From positions 1 to 44,747 of the forward strand of contig JAFDXO010000181.1 of assembly GCA_018267925.1 (NCBI GenBank): a DNA stretch of 44,747 bases. Reading direction: 5' to 3'. The stretch comes from Bacteroidota bacterium (GTDB lineage Bacteria > Bacteroidota > Bacteroidia > Chitinophagales > Chitinophagaceae). Shown here piece after piece: positions 1-9,469 of the stretch. Each line of letters begins with the position of its first letter. Positions within the stretch are counted from its first letter, which is position 1. The translations under genes and the position numbers were made by a program. Under the pieces are notes generated by a model that did no database searches, was not told the origin of the DNA, and was given only the letters and a program-made list of their open reading frames with translations.

Positions 1-345
1 CTGCGGTTAAGTGTTTTTTTTACCGCAAAGAGCACAAAGTAAACCTTAGCGAACTCTGCGGTTACTATTTTACCGCAAAGAGCGCAAAGTAAACCTTAGC
101 GAACTCTTCGGTTACTATTTTACCGCAAAGAGCGCAAAGTAAACCTTAGCGACCTCTGCGGTTACTATTTTACCGCAAAGAGCACAAAGTAAACCTTAGC
201 GAACTCTGCGGTTACTATTTTACCGCAAAGAGCGCAAAGTAAACCTTAGCGAACTCTGCGGTTACTATTTTAACCGCAAAGAGCGCAAAGTAAATCTTAG
301 CGAACCCTGCGGTTAAGCGTTTTTAAACCGCAAAGTACACATAGT
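1..345. repeat. 50-bp tandem repeat array with hairpin-forming units
   Basis: About six head-to-tail copies of a 50-bp unit start at 21, 71, 121, 171, 221 and 271. The last copy has one inserted base, and partial copies lie at both ends. The unit runs TACCGCAAAGAGCGCAAAGT, then AAACCTTAGCGAACTCTGCG, then GTTACTATTT. Its CCGCAAAGAGCGCAAAG arm can fold against the CTTAGCGAACTCTGCGG arm as an imperfect hairpin. Copies differ only at a few positions (agcaca/agcgca, gaactc/gacctc). I see no coding sequence. A decayed relative (aaccgcaaagtacac) continues to about 345. The unit resembles the CCGCAAAGRNCGCAAAG-type intergenic repeats scattered in many bacterial genomes. The array may be cut off by the window edge. 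Confidence 0.9.
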
Positions 346-414
346 AATTCGCGGAGAATACAAAGAAAGGATTTAAAAGAATTGATGTAATGAAGTTTGA
401 GAAATTAGGTTGCA

Positions 415-1872
415 TTAATTCAGCTTCAACTCATCTTTTTCTAATTCCTTACTCTTTCTATCCAGCACAACTAATAGTGCGATAGACAAATAAAACAGAG
501 CACCTACCTTGTGCGTTTCCAACAATTCGGAAAAGAAATTGTTGATAAAACCTGCTGCAAACATCATAGCAAGTGCCAATGTTACTTTCTTGTAAAAACG
601 ATCTTTAAATCGGTAGTATATTTTTTGCGCTTGTGCAAAGAAAACGGCCACTAAAATGGCATATAAAATCATGGCCGGCCAACCTTGCTCGACAAGCATG
701 TAGAGAAAATAGTTGTGCGTAGTAGAGCGTTCGTTATTCCTACTTACGTATGTGCGAAATGCAGAAACCGCATACGGTTTGTAGTAATAGTAAAATGAAT
801 TTGGTCCATATCCGGTCAAAGGTCTATCCGTACTCATGCGCACACCGGCAATCCAACGATATAATCGCTCCATAGACGACATATCTTCGCCACGAAAAGT
901 TGCAATCACGTGATCTGTCCAAGTTTTGTGCATGTAGGTTTTTTCGAAGGTGGGACGAAAATCCATGTACTTATTGTTGTGCGCCATGTAAAAAATCAAC
1001 ATGGTCATCAGCCCATAAAATGCAGGCATGATCAGATTTACTAAGCGCAAACGAATAGCAAAATAAATAGCCGCAGCAAATATCACCGCAAGCATGGCCG
1101 CTCTTGCATAGGTAAAGTAGATGGCTGGCAATAAGAAAATAATGACTGCCAGAATAGAGCCTCTAATAATCCAATTTTTTCCCTTTGAAAGAGAAAAACC
1201 AATGCATAAAACCGGAAAGAACATGGACAAAACGGTCGAGTAATCCACGTGGTTGTAGTACAAACCGCCAATAGCCTTTTCTACCTTTCTGAAGTTGAAT
1301 CCAATTTTATAGTGCCTATAAAATATAATAGCTGCCGTAATGAAAATAGGAATGGTTAACACGGCAAAGGCTTTTCTAAAATCCTTTTTTTCTCGAAATA
1401 CAAACAAGGGCAGCACAAAAAATGAAACCATGAACCAACACTTTGCCAACAAAAACTTGATGGAGTATAACGGCTCTTTGGAAAAAGAAACGGCTACGAG
1501 CAACCAAAGGAACTGAAGAACGATAATGACGGTAAGTATATTTTGCCACCACCAACGCGGAATCATCTGTGGGTTACGCGCCCAGCTTAATATAAAGACT
1601 AACAGAAAAAGCCACATGATAGGCTCATCAGGCACGGTAGTGGACAAAGTGTAGTTGAGAAACCAAATTTGAATGGAAGCTGGAATAGTAAAAAGGAAGA
1701 TCCAGTAAGCAGCCTTCCAGTTTAATACAGACAGGATGATAAATAAATAGACAAAAGGAACAGCTGCAAACAAATATTCGCCGGTAAGGGCAAAGAGTAT
1801 CACGCAAAGCAGTACCACACTGAGTGCTGCTATGCGTGCCACCAAATTGTTGAAGTCAAACAGTTGTAACAT
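415..1872 (-). CDS. O-antigen ligase/polymerase (Wzy_C) family membrane protein
   Basis: The 485-residue protein is highly hydrophobic with roughly ten to twelve membrane segments. A long loop near residues 300-390 ends in the segment GYGPNSFYYYY followed by THNYFLYMLVEQGW, the typical periplasmic loop of the Wzy_C/WaaL (PF04932) family. Such proteins polymerise or ligate undecaprenyl-linked glycans in the inner membrane. The start ATG lies one base after the stop codon of the upstream Wzz-like gene, so the two are almost certainly translated from one mRNA, which fits chain-length control by the partner. Polymerase and ligase cannot be told apart from sequence alone. The C-terminal tail is short and charged. 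Confidence 0.85.
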   Translation of the reverse strand: MLQLFDFNNLVARIAALSVVLLCVILFALTGEYLFAAVPFVYLFIILSVLNWKAAYWIFLFTIPASIQIWFLNYTLSTTVPDEPIMWLFLLVFILSWARNPQMIPRWWWQNILTVIIVLQFLWLLVAVSFSKEPLYSIKFLLAKCWFMVSFFVLPLFVFREKKDFRKAFAVLTIPIFITAAIIFYRHYKIGFNFRKVEKAIGGLYYNHVDYSTVLSMFFPVLCIGFSLSKGKNWIIRGSILAVIIFLLPAIYFTYARAAMLAVIFAAAIYFAIRLRLVNLIMPAFYGLMTMLIFYMAHNNKYMDFRPTFEKTYMHKTWTDHVIATFRGEDMSSMERLYRWIAGVRMSTDRPLTGYGPNSFYYYYKPYAVSAFRTYVSRNNERSTTHNYFLYMLVEQGWPAMILYAILVAVFFAQAQKIYYRFKDRFYKKVTLALAMMFAAGFINNFFSELLETHKVGALFYLSIALLVVLDRKSKELEKDELKLN

Positions 1873-1873
1873 G

Positions 1874-2848
1874 CTATTCTTTAACTAAAACTACCTCACG
1901 ATAATAGGTGGTGAGCAGTACAAACAATACACTGAAAAACAGCCCAACAAAAAAGCTGGCAGCTATAATCAACCAACCAGACGGACCGGCGGGTGTTACC
2001 GGCGGGCGAGCAATGGTGATAGAATGTAACAGTTTAATCTCATCTGGACCGACACCGGTAGAATATTGTTCCATAAGCGACACGTACTTTGCGCGGTCAG
2101 AAACAAGCATATCTTTTGTTGCTTCAAAGTTTTGAATTACTTCTACATAGCGACCGGCATTAGGTCCACCATTAGTTTTCACATTTCCGGTGATCAAATT
2201 AAGCCGTGCAGGACTAATCAAATCCGTGATGCCGGATTGTTGACGAAGCATGGCGAGTGTATCTGTCAAGGAAGCGATGGAGCTATCTAAGTTTTGTAAA
2301 CGGTTTTGAATAGAGTTATACACACTTCGTTTCTTTTGATTGTAGAAATTCCGATAGCCCAGTTCCAATTGCTTCACTGTTTCATTGGCTACATTGGCAC
2401 TCATCCACGGGTCTTTGTCCGTAAAGGTTAATTCAAGCAATTTATATTCTGTACGAGTGATGTTCAGGCTTTTTGAAAAGCGTTCTTTCAACTTTTGTCT
2501 TTCAAAAACGTCATCCATGTGCAACTGATGAGCTTTATCATAAGTGGCATTTCGAATGATGGTTGCTATGATGGTATCACTTTCTGATAAAGCAATTACG
2601 CGATCTATATCATCCTCATCGCCAAAATAATCAGTGTATCTGCTGTCTGCACCCGCAAAAATGCTGGAACGGTCGGCAAAAATGGGGTTGCTAACAAAGA
2701 AAGCTGCTTTTGCCTCATACTTTTTTTTACGTATCAGGTGAAAAGCAAGTCCAACCAGCATGGCGGCAAGCGATACGCCGACAATAAACCGCCAACGTCG
2801 CTGAATGATGCGAATGACCTCTACCAGGTCGAAGCGAAATGTACTCAT
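1874..2848 (-). CDS. Wzz/chain-length determinant-like protein
   Basis: This 324-residue protein has the polysaccharide co-polymerase layout: a short cytoplasmic N-terminus, a first membrane helix near residues 20-40, a long periplasmic region with coiled-coil character (about 165-260), and a second helix near 293-317 after a proline-rich stretch (RPPVTPAGPSG). It lacks a Walker A kinase domain, so it is not a fused BY-kinase. The family sets the length of glycans made by Wzy polymerases, and the next gene encodes a Wzy_C protein 1 bp away. It follows prfA on the same strand after 44 bp. A TAnnTTTG box in that gap suggests it may also have its own promoter. Confidence 0.85.
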   Translation of the reverse strand: MSTFRFDLVEVIRIIQRRWRFIVGVSLAAMLVGLAFHLIRKKKYEAKAAFFVSNPIFADRSSIFAGADSRYTDYFGDEDDIDRVIALSESDTIIATIIRNATYDKAHQLHMDDVFERQKLKERFSKSLNITRTEYKLLELTFTDKDPWMSANVANETVKQLELGYRNFYNQKKRSVYNSIQNRLQNLDSSIASLTDTLAMLRQQSGITDLISPARLNLITGNVKTNGGPNAGRYVEVIQNFEATKDMLVSDRAKYVSLMEQYSTGVGPDEIKLLHSITIARPPVTPAGPSGWLIIAASFFVGLFFSVLFVLLTTYYREVVLVKE

Positions 2849-2872
2849 GTAACTTATATACTAAAAGTGGTG

Positions 2873-2880
2873 CAAAAATA
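2873..2880 (-). promoter_or_regulatory. Candidate -7 box (TATTTTTG) for the wzz-wzy pair
   Basis: On the minus strand this reads TATTTTTG, matching the Bacteroidota -7 consensus TAnnTTTG, 24 nt before the Wzz-like ATG at 2848. No convincing TTTG -33 element is present at 19 bp, so support is partial. It sits in the 44-bp gap after prfA. Confidence 0.4.
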
Positions 2881-2892
2881 TCTTGAAATGGG

Positions 2893-3969
2893 TTACAATA
2901 CGGTTTCTCCGGCCTGCATTTTTTCAGCATTTTCAGCGAATTGCAGTGCCTCGATCATCTCCTGAATATTTCCATTCATAAAATCATCTAAATTATAGAT
3001 GGTCATGTTGATTCGATGGTCGGTAACACGTCCTTGCGGATAGTTGTATGTTCTGATTTTAGCCGATCGGTCGCCGGTACTCACCAAGCTTTTTCTTCTT
3101 CTTGAAATTTCATCTTCGTGCTTTCTTACTTGCTCTTCATATAGTTTGGTGCGCATCATTTGGGTTGCTTTTTCGCGATTGCCCAACTGCGTTCGTTCCG
3201 TTTGGCATGTGATGACGGTACCGGTGGGTACGTGCGTAAGAATGACTTTGGTTTCCACCTTATTCACATTTTGTCCGCCGGCTCCTCCGCTTCGGGCAGT
3301 TTCCATTTTAAGGTCACTTTCCTTTAATTCAAAATCTATTTCTTCGGCCTCCGGCATAACAGCTACCGTTGCAGCCGAAGTGTGCACTCTACCGCTGGCT
3401 TCAGTTGAAGGAACCCGCTGCACCCGATGAACACCGCTTTCAAATTTAAGCGTTCCATACACATCAACTCCAGTAACTTCAAGTTGAAGTTCCTTGTAGC
3501 CGCCAACTGTACCTTCTGTTTCGGAAATAATTGCCATTTTCCATCCTTTTTTCTCACAATAGCGAGTGTACATCCTTGCCAGGTCGCCAGCAAATAGGCT
3601 CGCTTCATCGCCACCGGTGCCGGCACGAACTTCAATGATGGCATTTTTTTCGTCTTGTGGATCTTTAGGAATTAAAAGGCGTTTTATTTCCTCTTCCAAA
3701 GCCTCTTTTTGGGCTTCAGCCGCATCCATATCTTCCTTGGCCATTTCTCGCAATTCCGCATCAGACTCTGTTTCTAACACTTCCTTTCCAAAGGCAATCC
3801 CATCTATACAGGCACGGTATTTTTTATATGCGTCAACGATTGGCTCTAATTTTCTGTACTCTTTACTAACCGTTGAAAATCGCTTATTATCGCTAACAAT
3901 TTCAGGGTTGGTCAGTGCTATGCCCAGATCGTCAAACTTTGCCTTTATGGCTTCTAACTTGTCAAGCAT
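2893..3969 (-). CDS. prfA: Peptide chain release factor 1 (RF1)
   Basis: The 358-residue protein is full length for RF1. It terminates translation at UAA and UAG by hydrolysing peptidyl-tRNA in the ribosomal A site. The catalytic GGQ lies at residues 231-233 within [13 protein letters not shown]. The codon-reading tripeptide is P187-S-T189 in [10 protein letters not shown], a PxT form typical of RF1 and unlike the SPF of RF2. The N-terminal coiled-coil region (about 1-100) and the GTGGDEAS signature near 117-124 are present. The ATG start gives a normal RF1 N-terminus ([12 protein letters not shown]). It lies 156 bp after infB, beyond a strong terminator, so it probably has its own promoter, which I could not pinpoint. 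Confidence 0.97.
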   Translation of the reverse strand: MLDKLEAIKAKFDDLGIALTNPEIVSDNKRFSTVSKEYRKLEPIVDAYKKYRACIDGIAFGKEVLETESDAELREMAKEDMDAAEAQKEALEEEIKRLLIPKDPQDEKNAIIEVRAGTGGDEASLFAGDLARMYTRYCEKKGWKMAIISETEGTVGGYKELQLEVTGVDVYGTLKFESGVHRVQRVPSTEASGRVHTSAATVAVMPEAEEIDFELKESDLKMETARSGGAGGQNVNKVETKVILTHVPTGTVITCQTERTQLGNREKATQMMRTKLYEEQVRKHEDEISRRRKSLVSTGDRSAKIRTYNYPQGRVTDHRINMTIYNLDDFMNGNIQEMIEALQFAENAEKMQAGETVL

Positions 3970-4061
3970 GGATTGTTTTAAATTAATGTTTGTGAAAAGT
4001 GCCGATTCTTTTATCTCGACAAGTTTTCACCTTGCTATATAGGTGTTTTCAAAGGATGTTT

Positions 4062-4107
4062 TAGAAAAAAACAAACCGCTAATCTGTTCGTGCCAGACTA
4101 ACGGTTT
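4062..4107 (-). terminator. Intrinsic terminator after infB
   Basis: In minus-strand RNA, a 14-bp stem (AAACCGTTAGTCTG with CAGATTAGCGGTTT, closed by two G-U wobbles) surrounds a 7-nt loop and is followed by TTTGTTTTTTT-like sequence at 4062-4072. The hairpin arms are at 4073-4086 and 4094-4107. It begins 18 bp after the infB stop and separates that operon from prfA. The wobble pairs form only in minus-strand RNA, which fits its direction. Confidence 0.85.
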
Positions 4108-4125
4108 ATATCTATTTCAATTACG

Positions 4126-7100
4126 CTACAAAGTGCGCTTTACTTCTATTTCTTCGTATCCTTCAATGATATCGCCAACGCGCACATCATTATAGTTTTT
4201 GATACTCATACCACATTCATATCCGGCAGCTACATCTTTTACATCATCTTTGAAACGCTTGAGGGAAGCCAGATCTCCGTTATAGACTACGATACCATCA
4301 CGAACCAGGTTGACTTTGGTGTTTCGAGAGATTTTTCCATCTAACACATAGCAACCGGCAATAGTGCCTACGCCACTAATTTTAAATACTTCACGCACTT
4401 CCACATTAGCAACGGTTTTGCGTTCCACTTTGGGTTCAAGCAATCCTTCCATAGCACTCTTGATTTCTTCAATAGCATCATAGATGATTGAGTAAGTGCG
4501 AATTTCAATATTTTCTTGTTCTGCCAGTCTGGATGCTTGCATAGACGGGCGAACTTGGAAACCGATAATGATGGCATCGGAGGCGGTTGCCAGCAATACA
4601 TCTGATTCGGTAATTTGCCCTACCCCTTTGTGAACCACATTGACTGCTACTTCTTCGGTAGAAAGCTTTTGTAGAGAATCGCTCAATGCTTCAACGGAAC
4701 CATCGAAGTCGCCCTTAATGATAACAGCAAGTTCTTTAAAGTTTCCGAGAGCCAAGCGACGTCCGATTTCGTCAAGGGTAATATGTTTGCGTGTTCGAAT
4801 ACCTTGCTCACGAAGTATTTGAGCGCGATGGTTGGCTATATTTTTAGCTTCGTTTTCATCTTCAAACACTTTGAATTTTTCACCTGCTTGGGGTGCTCCA
4901 TTTAAGCCGAGCACTTGCACCGGAGCAGATGGTCCGGCAGACTGAACTCGTTGTCCACGTTCATTAAACATGGCTTTGATCTTACCAAAATATTGTCCAC
5001 AAACGACCATTTCACCTTGATGCAATGTACCGTTTTGCACCAGAATAGTAGCTTGATAACCGCGTCCTTTATCGAGTGAGGCTTCAATTACTGATCCACT
5101 TCCTGCTCGATCAGGGTTTGCTTTTAGCTCTAACAATTCAGCTTCCAAACCTACTTTTTCCAATAGGAGGTCAATATTAATGCCCTTCTTAGCTGAAATT
5201 TCTTGGCTTTGGAATTTACCACCCCAGTCTTCTACCAGGATATTCATTTGTGCTAATTGCTCCTTTATTTTTTCAGGATTAGCCCCTTCTTTATCAATTT
5301 TATTAATAGCAAAAATCATGGGCAGATTAGCTGCCTGCGCATGTGAAATGGCTTCTTTTGTTTGAGGCATGATGGCATCATCGGCCGCCACTACGATAAT
5401 AGCAATATCGGCAACTTTAGCACCCCTTGCACGCATTGCGGTAAAGGCTTCGTGTCCGGGTGTATCTAAGAAGGTTATTTTTTTACCATCGGCAGTAGTT
5501 ACTTGATAGGCACCAATGTGCTGTGTGATACCACCTGCTTCTCCGGCAACTACATTGGCACTACGGACATAGTCTAACAAAGATGTTTTACCATGATCTA
5601 CGTGTCCCATAATAGTAACAATGGGGGCACGAGGTTTCATATCTTCATCTCTGTCAACCACTTCTTCTTCGTCTTCAGTTGATTGTTCGAGGTCAATGAA
5701 TTCTACTTCAAAACCAAATTCACCCGCAACCAATTCAATGACCTCTGCATCAAGACGTTGGTTAATGGACACCATGATGCCCAACCCCATACACTTGCTG
5801 ATTACATCTGCAAAGCTGACATCAAGTAGGTTTGCAAATTCGCTAACCGAGATAAATTCGGTGAGTTGTATTTTGTTTTCACCGGTATTTTGTTCTGCTG
5901 CTCGTTTTTCAGCAAGTTCTTCTCGTTTAGATCGGCGGTATTTTGATTTTTGATTTTTTCCGCGTGTATTTCCGGCCAGTTTAGCTTGTGTTTGGCGAAT
6001 TTTTTCCTGAATAGCTTTTGCATCTACCTCTTGTTGTTGCTGAGTTTGAGGTTGGTTGCCACGACGATTTCTGTCAAATCTATTACCGCCAGCCTGTCCA
6101 CCCTGACCGCCTTGACCCGGGCGACGATCTCCTCCGGGGCGGTTGCCATTATTTCCAGTTCGATTGCCACCGGCTGGGCGATTGCCGCCTGGGCGTGTAT
6201 CGCCAGTGCGATTGCCCCCTCCACCGGTTTTACCCTGTTGCTGATCCGTTTTATTATTTTCAGGTTTTTTCTGAACGGGAATTCTTTTGCGATTGCGCTT
6301 CTCTTTGCTATCAGAATTTCCCGAAACAGGAAGCTCTATTCGTCCTATAATTTTGGGTCCCTCAAGTTTAGGGGCCTTCATTTCAATATGTTCAGGTTTT
6401 TCTTCCTCAATAGCAGGCGGAGCAGTATTCACCGGAGTTTTCGGTGCTTCTTCAACCGGTTTATGTGTTGGCTTAGGTGTTTGAGTAGGAGCAACATTTT
6501 GTGTTGTTTCCGGTTTTGGGGTTACCTTTTTCTGCTTTTGTGTTTCTAAAGAATGATCCTTTACTTCATCTTTTTTAGGTTGTTTTATTTCTTTAGCTTT
6601 TGGCTTTTCTTCAACCTTTTCCGGTGTTGAATCTTTCTTCTTAGTGCCACCTTTTTTAGGGCGGGAAGAAAAATTAATTTCATCAAGATTTATTTTTCCA
6701 AGGATATTCGGACCTTCTAATTTAGGTGCTTTGTTTTCTATATGCTCAACCGATGTATCCTTAATTTCCGGTTCAATAGGATCCGCCTTTTTAGGTTTTG
6801 CGGTTTTTTTTACTATTAGTTCAACCGGTTTTTCTTCTTCTACAGGAGCTACTTTGGGTGTTTCTGGTTCGGGAATAGGTTCCGGTTTTATTTCCAGAAC
6901 AGGTTCCGACTGAGGCTTAGATTCCGGCTTTATTTCCAGAACGGGTTCCGGCTTGGCTGGTTCTGAAATCACCACAATTGGTTCCGGCTTGGGTTCGGGT
7001 TTAGGTTCCGGCTTAGGTTCGGGTTTAGGTTCGGGTTTGGGTTCTGCGGCTTTAGGCATTGGAGGTGGTGGAGGTGGAGGAGTAACAACTTCAACCTTTT

Positions 7101-7374
7101 TTGTAACTGTTGGTAAAACGAGTTCTTCCTCTTTTCTTTTATCTGCCATAGAGCCTTTAGGCAAAGCAATTTCATCACTTTTACGCTTTGTTGCTTTGTC
7201 TTTTGCAAACTCAGCCTGCAGCGAATCATACATCTCCTCGGTAATCTTAGTGTTAGGATTACTCGCGTTAATTTCGAATCCTTTACCGGTAAGAAACTCC
7301 ACCAGTGTTTCTTTTCCGATATTGAATTCTTTGGCGGCGGCCAATAATCGCGGTGTTTTCGTTGCTGTTGCCAT
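4126..7374 (-). CDS. infB: Translation initiation factor IF-2, long Bacteroidota form
   Basis: At 1082 residues this is a long IF2, the GTPase that places fMet-tRNA on the 30S subunit and promotes subunit joining. An IF2_N-like domain occupies residues 1-60 and a second one about 503-555. The G domain shows GHVDHGKT (590-597), DTPGH (637-641) and NKID (691-694), followed by the usual C-terminal domains. The linker (about 65-500) is low in complexity: a polyproline run, an EPKP array (111-131), two copies of a [14 protein letters not shown] motif (near 214 and 332), and a glycine/arginine/asparagine-rich RGG-like stretch (380-445). It is the last gene of rimP-nusA-infB, 163 bp after nusA. Confidence 0.97.
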   Translation of the reverse strand: MATATKTPRLLAAAKEFNIGKETLVEFLTGKGFEINASNPNTKITEEMYDSLQAEFAKDKATKRKSDEIALPKGSMADKRKEEELVLPTVTKKVEVVTPPPPPPPMPKAAEPKPEPKPEPKPEPKPEPKPEPIVVISEPAKPEPVLEIKPESKPQSEPVLEIKPEPIPEPETPKVAPVEEEKPVELIVKKTAKPKKADPIEPEIKDTSVEHIENKAPKLEGPNILGKINLDEINFSSRPKKGGTKKKDSTPEKVEEKPKAKEIKQPKKDEVKDHSLETQKQKKVTPKPETTQNVAPTQTPKPTHKPVEEAPKTPVNTAPPAIEEEKPEHIEMKAPKLEGPKIIGRIELPVSGNSDSKEKRNRKRIPVQKKPENNKTDQQQGKTGGGGNRTGDTRPGGNRPAGGNRTGNNGNRPGGDRRPGQGGQGGQAGGNRFDRNRRGNQPQTQQQQEVDAKAIQEKIRQTQAKLAGNTRGKNQKSKYRRSKREELAEKRAAEQNTGENKIQLTEFISVSEFANLLDVSFADVISKCMGLGIMVSINQRLDAEVIELVAGEFGFEVEFIDLEQSTEDEEEVVDRDEDMKPRAPIVTIMGHVDHGKTSLLDYVRSANVVAGEAGGITQHIGAYQVTTADGKKITFLDTPGHEAFTAMRARGAKVADIAIIVVAADDAIMPQTKEAISHAQAANLPMIFAINKIDKEGANPEKIKEQLAQMNILVEDWGGKFQSQEISAKKGINIDLLLEKVGLEAELLELKANPDRAGSGSVIEASLDKGRGYQATILVQNGTLHQGEMVVCGQYFGKIKAMFNERGQRVQSAGPSAPVQVLGLNGAPQAGEKFKVFEDENEAKNIANHRAQILREQGIRTRKHITLDEIGRRLALGNFKELAVIIKGDFDGSVEALSDSLQKLSTEEVAVNVVHKGVGQITESDVLLATASDAIIIGFQVRPSMQASRLAEQENIEIRTYSIIYDAIEEIKSAMEGLLEPKVERKTVANVEVREVFKISGVGTIAGCYVLDGKISRNTKVNLVRDGIVVYNGDLASLKRFKDDVKDVAAGYECGMSIKNYNDVRVGDIIEGYEEIEVKRTL
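6980..7045. repeat. 12-bp tandem repeat inside infB (EPKP array)
   Basis: About five and a half copies of a 12-bp unit (plus-strand form GGTTCGGGTTTA and close variants) encode the EPKP array in the IF2 linker. The period is a multiple of three, so copy-number change would keep the frame. Confidence 0.8.
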
Positions 7375-7537
7375 TCGAAAATTTAGTCAATCTTATTTTG
7401 CTTCGGTCTGAGCTTTGGCTTTTTTGCTAAAAGCGACAAACTTACGGCTTTTTACTCAATATTAATTTCCACATTACTTGCGAATTACGCTTTCTATGCG
7501 GTTTTTCAGTTTATTTGTTTACATCGGGCAGAAGTTG

Positions 7538-8788
7538 TTATTGTTCATTTTCAAATTCTGCTTTCAAAATGCGTTGTACATCTTTTGCGGTTTCTTCGTC
7601 CAGATCTGCTCTTCGAACTAAGTCTTCAACAGAAAGGTCGAGAACACTCAACGCGGTGTCACAACCAATGCGTTTCAAGGCATCTATAACCCAACCGTCT
7701 ATTTCATCGCTAAATTCATCCAGGTCAATATCATAATCCACTTCTTCTTCTTGGGTATCGCGATACACATCAATGGTCATGCCTGTTATTTCTTGTGCTA
7801 ATTTAATATTGACACCTTTACGTCCGATGGCAAGGGAAACTTGCTCGGGGTCGAGAAATACATTGGCATGTTTGGTTTCGTTATTGATATCCATGCGGGT
7901 AATTTTTGCCGGTGTCAATGAACGCTGTATCAACAACTGGAGGTTGTTGGTATAATTGATGATATCAATATTTTCGTTACGAAGTTCACGCACAATGCCG
8001 TGAATTCGGCTTCCTTTCATACCTACACAGGCTCCTACCGGATCAATTCTATCATCGTAGCTTTCCACAGCAACTTTAGCTCTTTCGCCCGGTTCCCGAA
8101 CAATCTTTTTCACTACAATAAGTCCATCCATAATTTCCGGCACTTCTATCTCCAACAGTTTTTCGAGGAATGAAGGGTGTGTGCGGCTCAAGATGATAAC
8201 CGGCGTGTTGTTGCGCATCTCTACCTTCTTGATGACGGCTCGAACGGTTTCTCCTTTTTTGAAAAAATCGGTAGGTATTTGTTCTGATTTTGGAAGAATG
8301 AGTTCGTTACCTTCATCATCCAACAGCATAATTTCCTTTTTCCAAATCTGATAAACCTCACCACTGATGATATCGCCAACGCGATCGGCATATTTGTCAA
8401 GAAGGTTTTTCTTTTTCAAATCACCAATGCGCGATGCTAATGTTTGCTTAGCAGCCAGGATGGCTCGGCGACCAAAATCCAACACATTAATTTCTTCATA
8501 CACCTCTTCACCCACGCTGAAATCGGGGTCTATTTGCAGTGCTTCTGCCAATTCTATTTCCAGATTGTCGTCTTCCGAAAAACCATCTTCTACAATGGTT
8601 CGGCGGCGAAATATTTCTAAGTCGCCGGTTTGGTCGTTTACAATCACGTCAAAATTTTCGTCGGTGCCGTATTTCTTTCGCAGCAAGGTTTTGAACACGT
8701 CTTCAATAACCTTCATCAGGGTAGGACGATCAATGTTTTCTGCTTCTTTAAAATCTTGAAACGACTCAATCAGATTGATGCTTGCCAT
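7538..8788 (-). CDS. nusA: Transcription termination/antitermination protein NusA
   Basis: This 416-residue protein binds RNA polymerase and nascent RNA and modulates pausing, termination and antitermination. The N-terminal RNA-polymerase-binding domain (1-130) is followed by an S1 domain (about 137-201) and two KH domains whose GxxG loops are GMKG (256-259) and GRKG (322-325). A short helix-hairpin-helix-like C-terminus carries LDLSVEDLVRRADLDEETA, shorter than the duplicated acidic repeats of E. coli NusA and normal for Bacteroidota. It lies 51 bp after rimP and 163 bp before infB, the widely conserved order. The hairpin leader upstream of rimP makes autoregulation by NusA a plausible inference. 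Confidence 0.96.
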   Translation of the reverse strand: MASINLIESFQDFKEAENIDRPTLMKVIEDVFKTLLRKKYGTDENFDVIVNDQTGDLEIFRRRTIVEDGFSEDDNLEIELAEALQIDPDFSVGEEVYEEINVLDFGRRAILAAKQTLASRIGDLKKKNLLDKYADRVGDIISGEVYQIWKKEIMLLDDEGNELILPKSEQIPTDFFKKGETVRAVIKKVEMRNNTPVIILSRTHPSFLEKLLEIEVPEIMDGLIVVKKIVREPGERAKVAVESYDDRIDPVGACVGMKGSRIHGIVRELRNENIDIINYTNNLQLLIQRSLTPAKITRMDINNETKHANVFLDPEQVSLAIGRKGVNIKLAQEITGMTIDVYRDTQEEEVDYDIDLDEFSDEIDGWVIDALKRIGCDTALSVLDLSVEDLVRRADLDEETAKDVQRILKAEFENEQ

Positions 8789-8839
8789 TGTTTTTCGGTT
8801 TGATTATTTTCCCTTCAACGGGTAGCTATATGACTATGG

Positions 8840-9298
8840 TTAAAAAACTATTTGAACGATGGTTTGTTTAATATCGGAAAACGGAATTTCCACAGATTCA
8901 GATTCTTTCTTTTTAGAGGCCTTCACGGATAGCACGATGGCTGTTTCGCTGACAGTCGTCAATATGCCTATCAATTCTTTTTCTTCTTTTAAAAATGAAA
9001 CAGCTACTGTTCGTCTAATATTTTTTTGATATTGCCTAATAGATTGAAGCGGTTCATCTACACCGGGGCTGCTTACCTCTAAAGAAAAATCGCCATCGGG
9101 AAACATGCCCGATTCTTCTATCAGCGCGTATAGCTTGCGGTTTATCTTGGCACTCTTGTCTATTGAAAGCCCGGCATCTGCATCCAAAAACACTTTCACA
9201 TTGTTGGTAGGTTTCACATTTATGTTTACCAGAAACATATCCGTCTCTTCCAAAAGGGGCAAGAGCAGCGACTGAACTTTTTGCAATACTTCTAACAT
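8840..9298 (-). CDS. rimP: Ribosome maturation factor RimP
   Basis: RimP assists assembly of the 30S subunit. I chose the ATG at 9298, giving 152 residues beginning MLEVLQKVQSLLLPLLEETD, the usual RimP length. An upstream GTG would add seven residues but falls inside a terminator-like hairpin. Recognisable family sequence includes VFLDADAGLSIDKSAKINRK and the segment DFSLEVSSPGVDEPL (family signature LEVSSPGxDRPL), followed by the small C-terminal Sm-like domain. It is the first gene of the operon with nusA and infB. Confidence 0.93.
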   Translation of the reverse strand: MLEVLQKVQSLLLPLLEETDMFLVNINVKPTNNVKVFLDADAGLSIDKSAKINRKLYALIEESGMFPDGDFSLEVSSPGVDEPLQSIRQYQKNIRRTVAVSFLKEEKELIGILTTVSETAIVLSVKASKKKESESVEIPFSDIKQTIVQIVF

Positions 9299-9300
9299 AG

Positions 9301-9332
9301 GCAAAAAACAAGGGAACACCTTTGTGTTCCCT
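9301..9332 (-). terminator. Terminator-like hairpin (attenuator candidate) in the rimP leader
   Basis: A perfect 9-bp stem AGGGAACAC/GTGTTCCCT (arms 9311-9319 and 9324-9332, 4-nt loop) is followed on the minus strand by TGTTTTTTG and then the rimP ATG at 9298. On the plus strand there is no T-tract and no upstream plus-strand gene, so the hairpin acts, if at all, on the minus-strand transcript. It lies between the predicted promoter at 9356-9386 and the first codon, which is the position of an attenuator rather than a 3' terminator. Confidence 0.7.
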
Positions 9333-9355
9333 GTTCTAAAGAATTAAATCCGGTG

Positions 9356-9386
9356 CAAAAGTAATCTTTTTTCCGTTTCTTCCAAA
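9356..9386 (-). promoter_or_regulatory. Promoter of rimP-nusA-infB (TTTG-N19-TACTTTTG)
   Basis: On the minus strand, TTTG (9386-9383) and TACTTTTG (9363-9356) are separated by exactly 19 bp, the best match in the window to the Bacteroidota -33/-7 promoter (TTTG, N19, TAnnTTTG). Transcription should start near 9352, giving a leader of about 50-55 nt that is largely the hairpin described at 9301-9332. Confidence 0.7.
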
Positions 9387-9457
9387 AAATAAATCTAATT
9401 GCCCCCTTGTGCAGGGTGAATTACCGTTTCTTTAACGGTGTGTAGCGCATCAATAGC

Positions 9458-9465
9458 TACCTTTG
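9458..9465 (+). promoter_or_regulatory. -7 box (TACCTTTG) of the DUF4834 gene, leaderless layout
   Basis: TACCTTTG matches TAnnTTTG, with its last G only 4 nt before the ATG at 9470. If the initiation spacing is normal for this phylum, the mRNA would start at or next to the start codon. No good -33 TTTG is visible. Confidence 0.5.
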
Positions 9466-9469
9466 TGCC

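Noticed and set aside
1..345. CRISPR array
   Set aside because: The repeats are continuous with no unique spacers, and no cas genes are present.
3407..3415. Aberrant release-factor recognition motif (PST)
   Set aside because: PST still fits the PxT form of RF1, and the rest of the protein is normal.
5950..6549. 199-codon open frame on the plus strand
   Set aside because: It runs antisense through the low-complexity linker of infB, where a biased codon pattern keeps the opposite frame open.
9299..9319. Earlier GTG start for RimP
   Set aside because: It lies within the hairpin and adds residues not found in the family.
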